Shown here piece by piece: positions 21,224 through 32,852 of a stretch of 64,000 nucleotides of DNA. Under the pieces are notes generated by a model. The model worked only from the letters and a program-made list of their open reading frames with translations, ran no database searches and was not told the DNA's origin. Location: the NCBI GenBank assembly GCA_040285825.1, contig JAUPSS010000006.1, forward strand, positions 744,001 through 808,000, written 5' to 3'. The position numbers and the translations under genes are program-made. This DNA is from Eukaryota sp. TZLM1-RC. Taxonomy: Eukaryota; Metamonada: BaSk clade. Each line of letters begins with the position of its first letter. Position 1 is the stretch's first letter.

Positions 21224-21535
21224 TGTTAGCCTTGGATAATATTTGCATTACTAGTTTAATTGTAAATTATTGTACAAATGCGCCCATGCGCTGACATTGG
21301 GGTAAATCCTCATTCCCTCATGATAAATCTCATTACATTCAGGTATACTTATGTCTAACCCATCTAGATCATCAATACATGTTGGATCCACTTCGGTGGG
21401 TTAGGTTTCGTAAAATTATTTAAACGAAAGAGATAGGGTTGGTCTCTGTAGATTCTGATGTAATCCTGGCCACTCCATCAATGAATGACCAAACCCAGAC
21501 TGCCAAATGTTCAAACAGTGGCCATATCAGCCACA
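21224..21535 (+). pseudogene. Gypsy gag start and zinc-knuckle remnant (unit C)
   Basis: Same arrangement as in units A and B: TGTTAGCC at 21,224, gag ATG at 21,351, knuckle at about 21,438, with the unit-B-type TGA in the knuckle. Confidence 0.6.
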
Positions 21536-22047
21536 ACACCACCCGAAAGTAATGGGAAATCTGCAGAGGTAATTGTAACACACTCATCCAACAATTTGTA
21601 TTTTTTTATAAGACTGTTAACCGCAATGCCGGGAACCCATGGGCAGCCCTCAATTGTTGACCCTTTTAGATTATTTTTACAGGAGATTAACAAAACAACT
21701 AACAATCAACTAGTCAACACCTACGCAATCTGGATTGACGAATTTCCTGCAGGAAAAGAAAGATGTTAGAAAAACTTAGCTCAATACTTTTCTTAAACCG
21801 TTATCATATATGGATAAGGCATCACAGCACATCAGTATACTGTGAAAAAGTGGAACATTTAACATTTTCTGTTGAGGTAAACAATTTCAGAATAATTCGA
21901 AAATAAAGTTGATGTACGAATTATACCTACAAAGATCCAAAAAGCATGAAGATTTGAATATTGCTAAAAAATTTGTACAAATATTGCCCAACAATATTCT
22001 GTTGATCCTCATTCAGTAACTCATCGTGATGGTAATAGACAATCCAG

Positions 22048-22266
22048 ATGACAAAATTAATCCCTCAATCAAACCAGAATTTATCAATTTACCCAATTAC
22101 AGGGAACCGAAAAAGTTGTCTGATATTATTCGACGTGATCCAAGCTATTGTTGTTGTTCTTGCCACGAAGATCAAAAAGCACAATGATTTGCTATTAACA
22201 AATGAGAAATTTCACTCAATTTTAAAGGGACAATTTTTCAACGACATGAACGAATTCCACATCTAA
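22048..22266 (+). pseudogene. Short ORF, PNYREP family, frameshifted (unit C)
   Basis: Same module as 14407-14646. An extra A in the run before gcacaatg (about 22,175-22,180) shifts the frame, so the open stretch joins an out-of-frame start to the correct LLTNEKFHSILKG end. Confidence 0.4.
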
Positions 22267-23008
22267 TATAAAAAGAACAAATCAATGAAATAGACTATTG
22301 AAATAAATGCTTTGATTTCTGAAACTTTGTTTGAAAAGTTTTAATAGTTCCGAAATAAGCAAATAAATTGCCACAGATACAATGAGAAAAACTTTTACAC
22401 ATCAATATGGTGCATTCAGAAGAACTGATGCTGAGAGAAGTCACTGTTTAAATAATTTACGAAAACAATTGGGACATGATAGTGCCAACACTACTTTAAC
22501 ATGTAAAAGCAATAAAAAGAATGAGGGAAAAGCATAAGTGGGTAAAGATGTAGACAGATTAACAGCCATTCAAACAGCATTTGATTGAAGCAGTAGACAT
22601 CATTGACAGTTGATGAAATACAATTTCAACTAAAACTGATTAACATTATCTTAACCTACTTATTCGAAATAATTGGTAGTTGTAACCCTTATCACTATAT
22701 CAATGAGAAGGAGGAAAAACAATTATATTCGTAATACCAGTCCAGAAATGTTCTCATTTGCCAGCCAAAACTAAACGTGACCTTCTGGATTAGAAAAGTA
22801 TCTCGTCATCTGTAGTTTAAATTTGTGCCTTGTTTTGACTTTATGATTTTCTTAACTCTTTTAATAAACGTCTGTTTTATTTATTTATGTTTATGACCAA
22901 TAGTGCACGTAAAACAACAGCAATGACTCCAGCTGTGCTCCCTTGTGAGGAAACTTGGAATCCTTACAGAAGACTAAGTATTCTTGAACTTATAAGAGAG
23001 AAAAACTC

Positions 23009-23357
23009 ATGGAAGATGAAGCCATTCCTAATCAGTTCATCCCTCCGTCCGATCTGATCTTTGCCCTATCCTCCTTAGCTGATTTAGAGGAAGCCACGTT
23101 TTGACTCAATGATGAGGACGTTCCTTCAAAGATTTGCTGTTTGAGTAACCCAAAGTATTTTCAAAGTTCCCGCCACTAAAGGAACTGAATGTCCTCCGAT
23201 GAGAATCCGTTTTCATGATGAGACAAAAGTAGTATCGAAGAAGTTGCGCTACTTACCCCCTGATAAGCTGAAATTCACTAATGAGGGAATGGACGTCCTC
23301 ATCAATAATTGTTTTGCTGTCCCATAGGATGGCTCTTGGAGCTTCCCTAACTGCTAA
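23009..23357 (+). pseudogene. Gypsy pol linker and RT N-terminus (unit C)
   Basis: Same decayed module as in units A and B, carrying the unit-B substitutions but not the 15,605 insertion. Confidence 0.55.
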
Positions 23358-23398
23358 GTACAACGCCCTGGTGAGCCGGAATAACAGAAAAACAGTTT

Positions 23399-23617
23399 AT
23401 GCTTGTTGATATCTTTATTAATCACCGGATATTTCCTCTATTCAAACTGCAGAAACATTCATTGCATGTCCCTAGAACAGTTGAGGATGACAGCAAAGAG
23501 GTTTATTCTTCACAGATCCTTAAAACTCTTTTGCCTTTGATCATGGAAATTTGGGCTTTAGACCGTTCAATCCCTGTTACTGTTCTTGTCAACTTTTGCA
23601 TTCAGTGTCGTATTTAA
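23399..23617 (+). CDS. 72-codon ORF of unknown function (unit C)
   Basis: Identical protein to 8170-8388. Confidence 0.35.
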   Translation: MLVDIFINHRIFPLFKLQKHSLHVPRTVEDDSKEVYSSQILKTLLPLIMEIWALDRSIPVTVLVNFCIQCRI

Positions 23618-24929
23618 CAGAATCCTGAAAATCAAGATTTTTTACTAAAATTATTTCTTAACTCGATTCTGCTCAAGGATGTGGCTGATTTTCATGCAAT
23701 ACTTTTCGTTTAGTGTTTTGTGCTTGACACAATGACATGCAAAACACACTTTTTTTTGAAGCCACCAGCTCAACGAAGGTTCAACAATTCAATAAAGTGT
23801 CTAAAATGATAAATGGTACATTATTTCGATAAACACAAAAAGCACACCGAAACTTGAAGTGCTAGTTCCACGCTTCTTGGCAGTCGGACCAGCCAACTGC
23901 GAGGAGCCTTTTTTAGTTGCTCGCTGACCTGTTCTCTTGAAACGCAATATTTTTAGGAGCTGTGCTCAATTTTTTCATTGCTTCTGGTCCAAGAAGTACG
24001 CCGACTGTGTACTTCAAAAAGAATCTGCTAGATGAGTCAATTTTTGTAATGGTATCAACAAATACACCAGCATATCTTGGTACATTGGCTCAATATGACA
24101 GCCAACGCCTATATTGGTGGTGGTGAAAATTTGTTTAAAAAATCAATGAGAAGCAAACGATTTCCGAGCAATATGGAGTCTCCGGTCAACAATCTTTTAA
24201 TATGGCCTGAGTATTTCATTTTCTTTAGAAGATTACTACCCTGATGCGATGAAAAGCACTCTCTCTCCATGGTCCAGTTGGTCTCTATGCTTCTGCAGCT
24301 TGACTAAAGAAGCAGAAGCTTATTTCACAAAGCTAAATGAAAACAAAGAGCTTCTGATCAACCCTTATCGGCTTTTTTAATAAATCCAAATTTATTAACT
24401 ACACCATTTATTCAAATGGTGATTCCGTTAAATACCTGTTACCGTTCTTTTCAATTTTTGCATGCAAAGTCATATTTCTGAGAACCCAAATTATTGAATG
24501 TTTTTGCTGAAATCTTTCCATTATTTGGTTCTGCTCAGGAATGTCGCTGATTTTCATATGGTTTTCAGTTCTTCTCGTATGGTGCTATGTGCTTGACCAA
24601 TCTGCTCAGTCAAAGAATATAATTTCCGATAGAACTCTATGGGTATGTGTTATGATCCATTAGTTGTTATGGTCTATCACTCAGTGAAAACTTATCCTTT
24701 ACGACTACTGTTTTATCTACCTCAACGATACCTAGCCTGATATTCCATTCTCAATAATTTAAAAAATAATTGAAAAAATAAAATATAATGATAATAGAGG
24801 CAGCTTTGAACCCAGTGTCTGTGCCTCACGATAATAATTTGTACCGATGTCCTGTACAAAATAACCTGTTACTGAATCAGAACCTGCCGAGCACAGTACA
24901 AAAACAATGGTCTCTTTGCCTTGTGCTGA

Positions 24930-25193
24930 TTGACAATCAATTCTTCTCAGTCCTCTGACCCAACAAATTCTCAAAAAATTGTCACTACTGGATTATTAGG
25001 TATGTTAATCATAAAACTAATCATGGAATTGATAAAAACGCATAATGAAATATTGGTGAAAATGAACGACACCATTAGCGAGATGTATTCTAGTCTCGTA
25101 GAAGTACATGTCCATCGAAATGATCGTCAGAACATACAGTTAAAATTCCCGTCTCCAACTATGCCTAGCCCAAAAAAAGCTGAAACTGCCTAA
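24930..25193 (+). pseudogene. SPKKL-tail ORF, frameshifted (unit C)
   Basis: Same start as in unit A. A seventh A in the run at about 25,171-25,177 shifts the frame at SPKK, so the basic tail is lost from the ORF (it ends KKAETA). A second A gain follows near 25,194. Confidence 0.45.
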
Positions 25194-25334
25194 AAGTGTT
25201 AAAGTCTACATTGTTCCCGCCAGTGAAAAGAGTCCATTTTAGTAATTGTTGATTGTATTAGTTTTGATTTTTATAAATTGATTCTTACTTATTACTAGTT
25301 GTACATTGATATATAATACAAACAAAAAATTCCA

Positions 25335-25613
25335 GTGTTTGTATGGTATGCAGCAATACTCACAAACTCAATTTTTTTCATTGAAACAAATGGTGAAAAA
25401 TTATTAGAGAACGAAATTATGTTTACTTCTAAAGCATTTGAACAATTCAACAACACAGATTATATAAGCAAAATTTTAAAATTTTGGGAAAACAGAACTT
25501 GTCACAATTACAATAAAGGGTTGTCATCAACAATACTGCTGACATCAATTATTGTGAACAAGAGCATGAACTGCTTCTGTGGAAATAAACAATTTCAATT
25601 TATTCGAAAATAA
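25335..25613 (+). CDS. ORF of unknown function (unit C)
   Basis: As 10111-10380, except that one extra T near 25,373 joins a different N-terminus (FVWYAAILTNSIFF) to the conserved body. Confidence 0.35.
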   Translation: MFVWYAAILTNSIFFIETNGEKLLENEIMFTSKAFEQFNNTDYISKILKFWENRTCHNYNKGLSSTILLTSIIVNKSMNCFCGNKQFQFIRK

Positions 25614-25630
25614 ATTTGATGTAGGGATCG

Positions 25631-27671
25631 AACCTACAAAGATCCAAAAACATGTAGACTATATAGACACACGTAATCAGATCTTTCTTCACCGTAATCA
25701 ACCTCAAACAGTGAAAAACTGAATGATTGATGACTGCTCAGTCGTTTATGTATTTATGATCAGAGCCTCAAAATAAAGAGAATTACTCTCAATATTTGGT
25801 AGAGACTCTGAATTGCAAAAAATATTGATGAGAAATAGTACCCTACAATGATTACTAGCAATTGAATCAAGAATAAATGAAAGCAGTTTTGAAATCGGTA
25901 GCAGAATCAGTAGCAACATTAGAATCAGATTGTCATTCAATGACATCTACATTATCAAAATCAACATTAGATTTGACATCGGTGAATAGAGGTTCATCAT
26001 TAGCACATCCATTAATAACTTGACCTTTAGGCTCAACTGGATCTCAAAGTTTGACATTGGCTGAACCCAAGATTGTATGATAATGTATAATGACACAAAC
26101 ACCCTCGTCATGGGTTCAATCCCTTCGAGTCCAAAATTTATGTTCTCTTCACGATATTTCTAAATTCAATTCTCGGCAGTGGATTTAAAAAAAATGGAGA
26201 AGATGTGGCAAAAAGAATTAACAAGGGCCAATAAAATGCATAAAGAAGTTGAAACAGAAAGACAAGTATGGAAAAGAACAGAATGTTAACTTGTACTCAA
26301 CCTTGAAGAAAAAGAAGAATTCAGTAGGGAGGAGTAGTTTCTTTACTGGGTACGATCAGCACGAACACAGCAAGAGAAGAAGAGACAATCATCAAAGATA
26401 ATGGAATAAACTGAAAGAACTGTGAAGAGAGTTGGGTTGGCAAGGTTTCAGAGGATATCTTGAAAGGATATCTGTAATGTTTACAGTTTTAATGGTCAAT
26501 AGTATCCGATCGATCGGCTTTGATGGAGGATTCGGAACGTAATAGCCACGGTTCACCAAGGTTCTTTAAGTTGTGCTAGGTCACTGATGATAAGTTGAAC
26601 AATATTGACAGAATAATCAAGGTTGAAAACGTAAGTCGTAAAATATTGTGAAGAAGTTATTGCTAAAAACATTTTGGTATCAAAACTACTTGATTGCATA
26701 TGAATGTATGATTCGACTCAACCCAATTCTCTTTCTTCTTATCTCTTTTCTATGATGGTGAGGAATCTAGGTCCGTGGATCATTATTCCCGCACCTCGTA
26801 CTATTGATGGTAGACGCTACCGATGGTATTTAACCTTCTGGTTCAATACTTGCTGTGTCTCTCATCCCGTATACTGATTCTCTATCTTATCGTTGCTTTA
26901 TGGGTGTTTTTACCTTTTTCAACCAACTGCTCTAATCACCATCCTTTTCCTCATTTGTAACATCACCATCACCTTTCTTCTCTATCTAGCTGATTGTCTC
27001 TTCATTTTCAGATCTCTTTACATCAATTTTGTCTATCTGCAAAGTTACTCACCCGGACTCGAACGCCGAACAATAGGTCGGTCGACCTGTCGGTTCTTCC
27101 TTCCTTCATCAGCTATTGAAATCATTTATGCTGTTGATTCAAGTTGGAAATTGACCAGGATAAGCTCGAATTGATTCTAATTCTACAGTTTTTACTACAT
27201 GTTACATTTCATTTTGTTTTTAATGAATATGTTCTTGTTGGCTGTCATTTATTTTGCCCTTGGAATCGTTCATTTAGCATTTAACATTACAGACTTGATA
27301 TTGTTGAGCATGAATCTTATACTAGTTTATTCTAGTTTTAAGTTTTCAAATGTGATTCAAATTATTTATTGTTTTCTTTACAAATTAATATAGTTTAAGT
27401 TTTCTCTTTAAATATATTTATTATCTTACATGCTCACTTACCCAAGGTTTATTTTTTGGATTTCATTGTTCTTTAATTTATTTATAATTTTAGAGTCTCT
27501 ACCAAATATTGAGAGTAATTCTCTTTATTTGGAGTCTTTTTATCACAAATACATAAACGACTGAGTCATCATCAATCATTCAGTTTTGCACTGTTTGAGA
27601 TTGATTACGGTTAAGAAAGATCTGATTACATGTGTCTGTATAGTCTACTTGTTTTTGGATTTTTGTAGGTT
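25631..27671. mobile_element. Long-TIR element (unit C)
   Basis: Tandem-array copy of 10,398-12,433. A-run gains near 26,185 and 26,210 break the MAKELTRPIKC frame that is open in A (10971-11165) and B (18582-18776). Confidence 0.65.
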
Positions 27672-27828
27672 CTGAAGAGCAAAGGTCGTTCAGTTTGAGG
27701 ACAAGGAAACTTACCAAAGTTCTGGGAGGTTGGCGGGGCTAACTTGGTTATTGATTCTGTCTTGGTAGGACCAATCCGGCGTTGACCGTTTTTAAATATT
27801 GAGCCACTGATTTTGATGGGGTTTGTCT
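27672..27828 (-). pseudogene. Gypsy RT thumb fragment, antisense (unit C)
   Basis: Same as 12,434-12,590; it ends 35 bp before the array's right border. Confidence 0.55.
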
Positions 27829-28119
27829 TTACCTGATGACTTTATTGGCGGTCAATAATTATTGTTGCTTGACATCGTGTACATTACCTTCGTCAAAGCC
27901 CTTTAAAAGATAGTTGTCAAATTAAGAACGGAGTTGTTCAATCGATAAAGTATGACTTCTGGAAGGAGTTGGCATATTATGAATGATGATGGAGTTTTGT
28001 GTAAAAGCCTTGTCTTCCAAAACACACCCATTCTTATACTTTTCTTCCGCATTGGAGTCAGTGCTCCAATTACTTTGCATAAGTGGCTGGTGTGGGGCTG
28101 TTATGACCTACTGCATACG

Positions 28120-28545
28120 AGCAAAAGAAGATGAGCTTCCAAGACACAAGCCCATCAACTAGGAGCTGCTGGTAGTTGCCTCGCAGCTGGCGACACCTTG
28201 CATTCACTAGTTGTTGGAGAGGCCTACTAGTGGGTAGTGCATGATTCTGACCTGTTCATAACATGAACAAGACAGCAAAAGCCCATGTGTAGAGATTCGC
28301 TGGAGCTTTTTATACACATGACCTTTGCCAGATCTGTTGAATGGATGACTGACTTTTGGCTGAGAGCCCGCCCAAAAGGCCAGATACTGGCACACCAGAG
28401 CGGGATTAGGGGTGAATCTTCCTTTGGCCACAATAATTACTCTTGCGTTATGTGCACCAGGTTCCATAAACAAAATAAAATAATAACACAAGACGTTTAT
28501 GATGATGACGATTATGGAGGAGAAACTCAAAATAAGGAAAAACAA
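28120..28545 (-). CDS. Conserved ORF of unknown function (family X)
   Basis: The minus strand holds a 112-codon frame whose C-terminal ~85 residues recur at 46436-46720(-), nearly identical, and, more diverged and on the plus strand, at 36,395-36,955. Shared blocks are ITVAKGRFTP, QPKVSHPFNRSGKGH, KLQRISTHGLLLSCSC and a final MHYPLVGLSNN, with the stop codon at the same place in all three. The surrounding 28,120-28,260 also matches 36,890-37,020 inverted. Conservation of frame and stop in a 60%-like diverged copy supports coding. No domain is recognised; the context is retroelement debris. Confidence 0.45.
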
Positions 28546-28815
28546 ACAAGGAATTTAAACTAGTGATGTCGTGATGTCACGTCATACTTTCCTAAATCAG
28601 AAAGCACCTTTAGTCTAAGCTAACATATATGTATAACATGTCCTAAGTTCGGTGTTCTTAGATGCATGGGCCCTTGCAGGACACAAGCTTTTGTGAAGAC
28701 AACAACATGTCGCATGTACACTTTATTCACGCAACAAACAAAGAAAATGCTGATTGTTTAATCCTTTCACTGTTTAAGCTTTTGTCTTTCCAGTACCTGC
28801 TTCTCCCCAATACCT

Positions 28816-29160
28816 ATGGTTCAACTATTATTTGTTACATACCATTTAACGGTTGGAGCTTCATATGGCTTATCAGCCACTATAATGCGACTTAGAGGTC
28901 TTGCTCTGGCTCCGAACAACATGAATGTTTCCATGTTTTTCTTTGTCGCTGCCATAAAACCTTCGTCAGCATTACTTTCAATCTATTCATCTTATATTCC
29001 GCCCCTTCCATTGCTTCCATATGCTTTAGTTAGCTGTTTTTTGTTATTTACATACCGATCCATTCCGCAACTAGTTCACAACAAAACCAATATGTTATTT
29101 TGCTTTGAGATCGCCATTGGTATGGAAACCAAATTCGAAATCAATGAGAGCAATTTGTGA
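28816..29160 (+). CDS. Hydrophobic ORF, unassigned
   Basis: A 114-codon frame with two or three hydrophobic stretches (VSMFFFVAAI, PPLPLLPYALVSCFLLFTY). Its last ~25 codons run into the inverted LTR-like block, so that end is not original. No homologue was seen in the window. It may be a chance frame. Confidence 0.2.
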   Translation: MVQLLFVTYHLTVGASYGLSATIMRLRGLALAPNNMNVSMFFFVAAIKPSSALLSIYSSYIPPLPLLPYALVSCFLLFTYRSIPQLVHNKTNMLFCFEIAIGMETKFEINESNL

Positions 29161-29650
29161 AATTTGAGCACATTGGAGTGATCCTCTCCACAACTTACTT
29201 TGCATATCGCCATCACAGATGGTTTGCTGATGGAGGAAAGCTATTCATCGAAATAGAAGTGAAACAAAGTGCCATTGGACGTCATTGAAAAATGTGAACA
29301 GAATATCGAAATTTTGAAAGAGAAGTCGGGTCTTACACAACTTATGTTGATCTGGTGGGTTTCGTGCACATGAATTTCGCATTAAAAACCGAAACAAGAA
29401 GTTTATCAATGTAACATGGAAAACTAATGACAAAGAACAAGAATCTAATTGAACCAATGACACGTCATCAACTCACTACTCAAAATGGTTATAGGTGTTG
29501 CGTAAACTGGAGGTTCTTGTTGCGGAACAACGTCCATTTACAAAACGACGACCAAAAAATACTTTGAATATCATCAGTTGATACTTTTTTCAATTATTTT
29601 AGCATATTTTGATTTGGCCCGCCTGAACCCAATTTCCCCCCACAAGACTA
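29085..29650 (-). repeat. Inverted copy of 4,560-5,110 (ORF tail and LTR-like block)
   Basis: The reverse complement of this stretch matches 4,560-5,110, including the end of the 4383-4700 ORF (about 29,465-29,650 here) and the gatgacgtg block. A further copy of part of it is at 46,737-47,160. Confidence 0.6.
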
Positions 29651-29784
29651 AGCAATTTCTCTTGGGGACAGCTATTGTGTTTTGTTTGCCTTCGTGGTGT
29701 AATTGTACAGCACCATTTGAACAAACAGTATAGTTACTTTATTTCGATTCATTAGTCGATCAGCTTTCCTTTTGTTTTCAGCAG

Positions 29785-30115
29785 CGTTACAGAAAATTTT
29801 TCTCAAGTTTTATTCATCAGTTGAGTTATTATCCATAGTGAAATAAAATAGAATTTATAATTCATTATTTTTCTTAAACAATCACAATTGACAACAAAGT
29901 ACATTTTACAACCAACACAATATGCTTATGTATATATAAACAAATGTGAAAACGTCCATTTTTCTATTAATACAAATAAATCTTTATATAAATAAAAATC
30001 GGTGACTATAGGAAATTTATTTCTTCAACAAAGCATGTTGTCAATCGACAATAAGTCCATTTCCTCTTACATAGCAAAATGTAAAAGGGAATATCAGGCT
30101 AGGTATCGTTGAAGT
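29785..30115. repeat. Repeat R, truncated copy
   Basis: Matches 279-555 and 1,850-2,150, and is joined on the left to cagcagcgttacag as at 47,290. It contains the degenerate palindrome gttgtcaatcgacaa. From 30,115 to 30,660 I see no gene; 30,235-30,480 resembles 2,790-3,000. Confidence 0.6.
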
Positions 30116-30670
30116 AGAAAAAACAGTTGTCGTAAAGGATAAGTTTTCACTGAATGATAGACTCACGGAAGTACGGAAGGACAGAGACGGACGAGTCTGA
30201 GGAACTGAGAGATGTTAGAAGTGGTTGCTTCGTCAACAGTGGTTTCCCTGGTGGTCATAAATAGGTTAATCATAATTAATCCTATTTCATTATGTATCTA
30301 GTGTTTGTGGTTAGTACATGGAAATTTGTGAAAATATAACTTGTGCCACACTTTTTTCTATGTTGAATTATATTTTGAATTTTGTCACATGTTAAAGAAT
30401 TATAAAAATTAATTTTCACAAGTGAAGTCGTCCTTTATGAATTCTATCATAAATCTATCTGAATATCCGGATTTGTCTTAATTTATGGTGTATGATTTTT
30501 CGCTATTTTGAATATCTGTTTGGTATTCATCATCAATTTTCTATTCTTCAGGTTGAAGAATCTTCTTTTTCATTACATCTATGTGATTTGGATGCTGGTC
30601 CGAAACTGTACCAACTTCCTGGAAATAAATAAATAAAATAAAATCGCGTCATTTTCGCTTTGTACAGAAG

Positions 30671-30830
30671 TGTTCCCAAGTACATGAGTTTAATGATGTC
30701 CAAACTTTATAAGTATTCATCAAGAGTTGGCGTGGAGAATTTAGTTTCTTATGTGTTTTAGTTTGTTTTGTTTTGATTTGATTCAACGTGGAAAATAGAT
30801 AGATAAATAAAATAAAAAATAAACAAAAAT
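30671..30830 (+). pseudogene. LINE-C 3' tail
   Basis: The frame YRSVPKYMSLMMSKLYK...VGVENLVSYVF with its TAG (about 30,762) is nearly identical to the last ~35 residues of the minus-strand LINE-C ORF at 57,442. The adjacent AT-rich tail with repeated aaataaa is likely the LINE-C 3' UTR. It is a 5'-truncated insertion of which only the extreme 3' end remains. The next 400 bp (30,830-31,240) show no gene. Confidence 0.65.
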
Positions 30831-31289
30831 TTGTTGAAAATTACAGCTTTCAGGAAGCAAAAACATACACCATGGAAACAATGATCTCTGAAACTAGAAA
30901 GTCATTGAAGGTGGACCAATAATAGCTTATCACTCATTAGGTGTGTCCCTTGCTATTTGATGATCCAACTAGGCTCACATTCTTCTTACTATTCCATTAT
31001 ACGCAAACCTTTCATTTCAATATTAAAAGATAATTAAAGTTGAATTTTATATCAATAGGAAATAGCTTGTTATTTAGTTCGATACCAACTATTTCAACTA
31101 CAAACCAATAATAACTGTTCGCAATGTTATTCCTTGTATATTGGTACAAATGCAAAGAAAATTGCATAAAAAACTGTTATAAAACAGCTTCTTAGTCTTC
31201 CCCGCAATAAATTTGTTATTTTTTCTAAGCCTCCGTGTTTGTTTATTTCAAAACTGCATAATTCTGAGAACAACTCCTCTTTTCTTGAA

Positions 31290-31442
31290 TTTTTGGCCTA
31301 TATACATTTTTGGTAGTGAGTTGATGACGTGTAATTGGTTCATTTATATTTTTGTACTTTTTCTCTTGATATTTTCCTTGCTGTATTGCTAAACTTCTTA
31401 TTCCGGTTGATAATGTTGATTTGATGTGCATGAAACCCAACA
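31290..31442 (+). repeat. LTR-like block ending CCCAACA
   Basis: Contains gagttgatgacgtgt and ends ACCCAACA at 31,442, the same terminus as the Gypsy LTRs at 39,099 and 61,058. The left terminus is not resolved. TGGGATAAGTGG from 31,447 could be a primer-binding site, but this is unproven. Confidence 0.4.
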
Positions 31443-31681
31443 GAATGGGATAAGTGGTGTAAAGACCCAGTTTCGCTTTCAAACATTCGATACCTTCATC
31501 ACTTTCTCCAATGCCGACCGATGGCACTTTGTTTCACTTATATTTCGATATTTAACTTTCCTCAAGAGATCTGTCATGAATGCTAAAACCTCCGATGTGC
31601 TAGTCTTTCTTTCAGAAGCCAATTTTATCGGCACTTTGACCTCCCTATTGTCTTCTCTGAGTTCCTATTCGACTTCTTCAT

Positions 31682-31875
31682 TTGCCAGGGGAAGAGAACC
31701 ATTGGGCATACATGCTATTTGGGATAGTACCGGCCAAAGACAATCCTACCATCATCCATTTGGTCCATTCCGACGACCAAGAGTTCTACCCTATCTGCTA
31801 CACAGATAGGATACATGAAACAGAGTCTGAGAGATGCTCGGAAAGGAGAAAAGGCAGTGTTAGCCTTGGGTAATA
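31682..31875 (+). pseudogene. Gypsy integrase C-terminal tail and polypurine tract
   Basis: The frame, ending ERRKGSVSLG, has the same layout as the ends of the integrase ORFs at 38.9 and 60.9 kb: a short beta-rich segment (NPTIIHLVHSDD), a basic run, then GSVSLG reading into the LTR. The purine tract gaaaggagaaaaggcag immediately precedes TGTTAGCC at 31,858. The upstream GPY/F domain is not recognisable here. Confidence 0.45.
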
Positions 31876-31990
31876 TTTTTTCAATCGGCAAAACAACTGT
31901 CATGGTGATATCCATTCTCAAACCATCTTGTGGACATCACCGCAATCAAGTACAATCACTCAACAATCGATTTGAGAAACCCGGTCAACA
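31858..31990 (+). repeat. LTR start (TGTTAGCC) after a polypurine tract
   Basis: TGTTAGCCTTGG directly follows a polypurine tract, as at 56,953. The 3' end of the LTR is not defined, although cttcccaaca at about 31,991-32,001 could mark it. The protease ORF frame begins in the same region. Confidence 0.4.
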
Positions 31991-32490
31991 ACTTCCCAAC
32001 AGATCACCAAAATCTCTTAATCCCTGTACAAGTTCGCCAAACCAGTTCTGATATCAACATTATTTTTTATATTAATTCTACGGTTAAGAAAAATTACAGT
32101 AAATCTCAGCGTTCTCCATTTCTAAGACTAGAAAAATCAATAAATGATATTAAAATGATTGCAACTATAGATTCGGCTGCGTTTTGTTCAGTTATTACTG
32201 CAGATTTAGCTGAACAATGCCATATGTCAATCAATAGCAAGGATACTATTAAGTTCTTACCAGCTAATAACTTATCTACAAAATCGCTAGGGAGTGCAAC
32301 TGGTATTCTGTCGTTCAACGTAGGAAGTATTACGCAACAAGTTCACTATTACCATACTCTTCCCATAATCCCAGGTTCGACCAAATTATTAATAGAGATG
32401 GACATGTTAGAAGCATTTGGGCTTAAGCCGGATGATGGTCTCTTCATTAGATTAGACAAAGACCACCAAATTTTGTTAAATGCAGGATGA
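31930..32490 (+). CDS. Gypsy-type aspartic protease with altered active site
   Basis: A 186-codon frame. The C-terminal 120 residues align with the protease at 41,391: active-site region ATIDSAAFCSVI at 32,165-32,200 in place of GIIDSGTSISVI, the AD-LAEQ helix, ANNLSTKSLGSATG, a HTLPIIPG flap/strand and LLIEMDML in place of LLIGRDLL. The family needs D-T/S-G at the active site; here Gly is Ala and the second conserved G-R-D region is E-M-D, so the enzyme is probably inactive. The first ~60 residues overlap the LTR-like start and may not be original. It ends at TGA 32,488, and the RT does not follow directly. Confidence 0.6.
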   Translation: MDITAIKYNHSTIDLRNPVNNFPTDHQNLLIPVQVRQTSSDINIIFYINSTVKKNYSKSQRSPFLRLEKSINDIKMIATIDSAAFCSVITADLAEQCHMSINSKDTIKFLPANNLSTKSLGSATGILSFNVGSITQQVHYYHTLPIIPGSTKLLIEMDMLEAFGLKPDDGLFIRLDKDHQILLNAG

Positions 32491-32852
32491 GAAATCGACT
32501 TTAGATTCGCTTAACATTCGATTGGGAACTTAGATAACCAATCAAAAAGTCCTTCTAATTTTGAAGAGCAATTAACAAGATCTGGATTTGGGATAAAATT
32601 AGATGATATAAATAATAAACTAAAATTAGAGGAACGCCCTGAACGAATTACACATCTAATATGGAAGAACTAATCAGTGAAATGCTGGAAGAAGGTTGCT
32701 ATAGAAACACCATTCATACTTCCACAACTATCTTCTAACGGAGTTTCGTCAAGGGAATTGACATGATCTCAACAATTTTCTTCCGTTACTCGCCAATTAT
32801 ACAGATCCACCATTGGAGTATGATTTTCATCCTCAAAATCACATTGATGGTG

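Larger units (their letters stand above)
20248..27863. repeat. 7.6 kb composite tandem unit, copy C
   Basis: Third head-to-tail copy, offset about 7,614 bp from B. It ends at 27,863, after which the flank changes to gttgcttgacatc. Compared with B it has many one-base gains in A or T runs (for example near 21,601, 21,755, 21,945, 25,175, 25,194 and 26,185), which break several short ORFs that are open in A and B. Confidence 0.9.

Noticed and set aside
28285-28563. Plus-strand ORF MCRDSLELFIHMTF (also 46514-46804)
   Set aside because: Antisense to the family X frame. The diverged third copy supports the minus-strand family X frame (shared blocks and stop) rather than this one.
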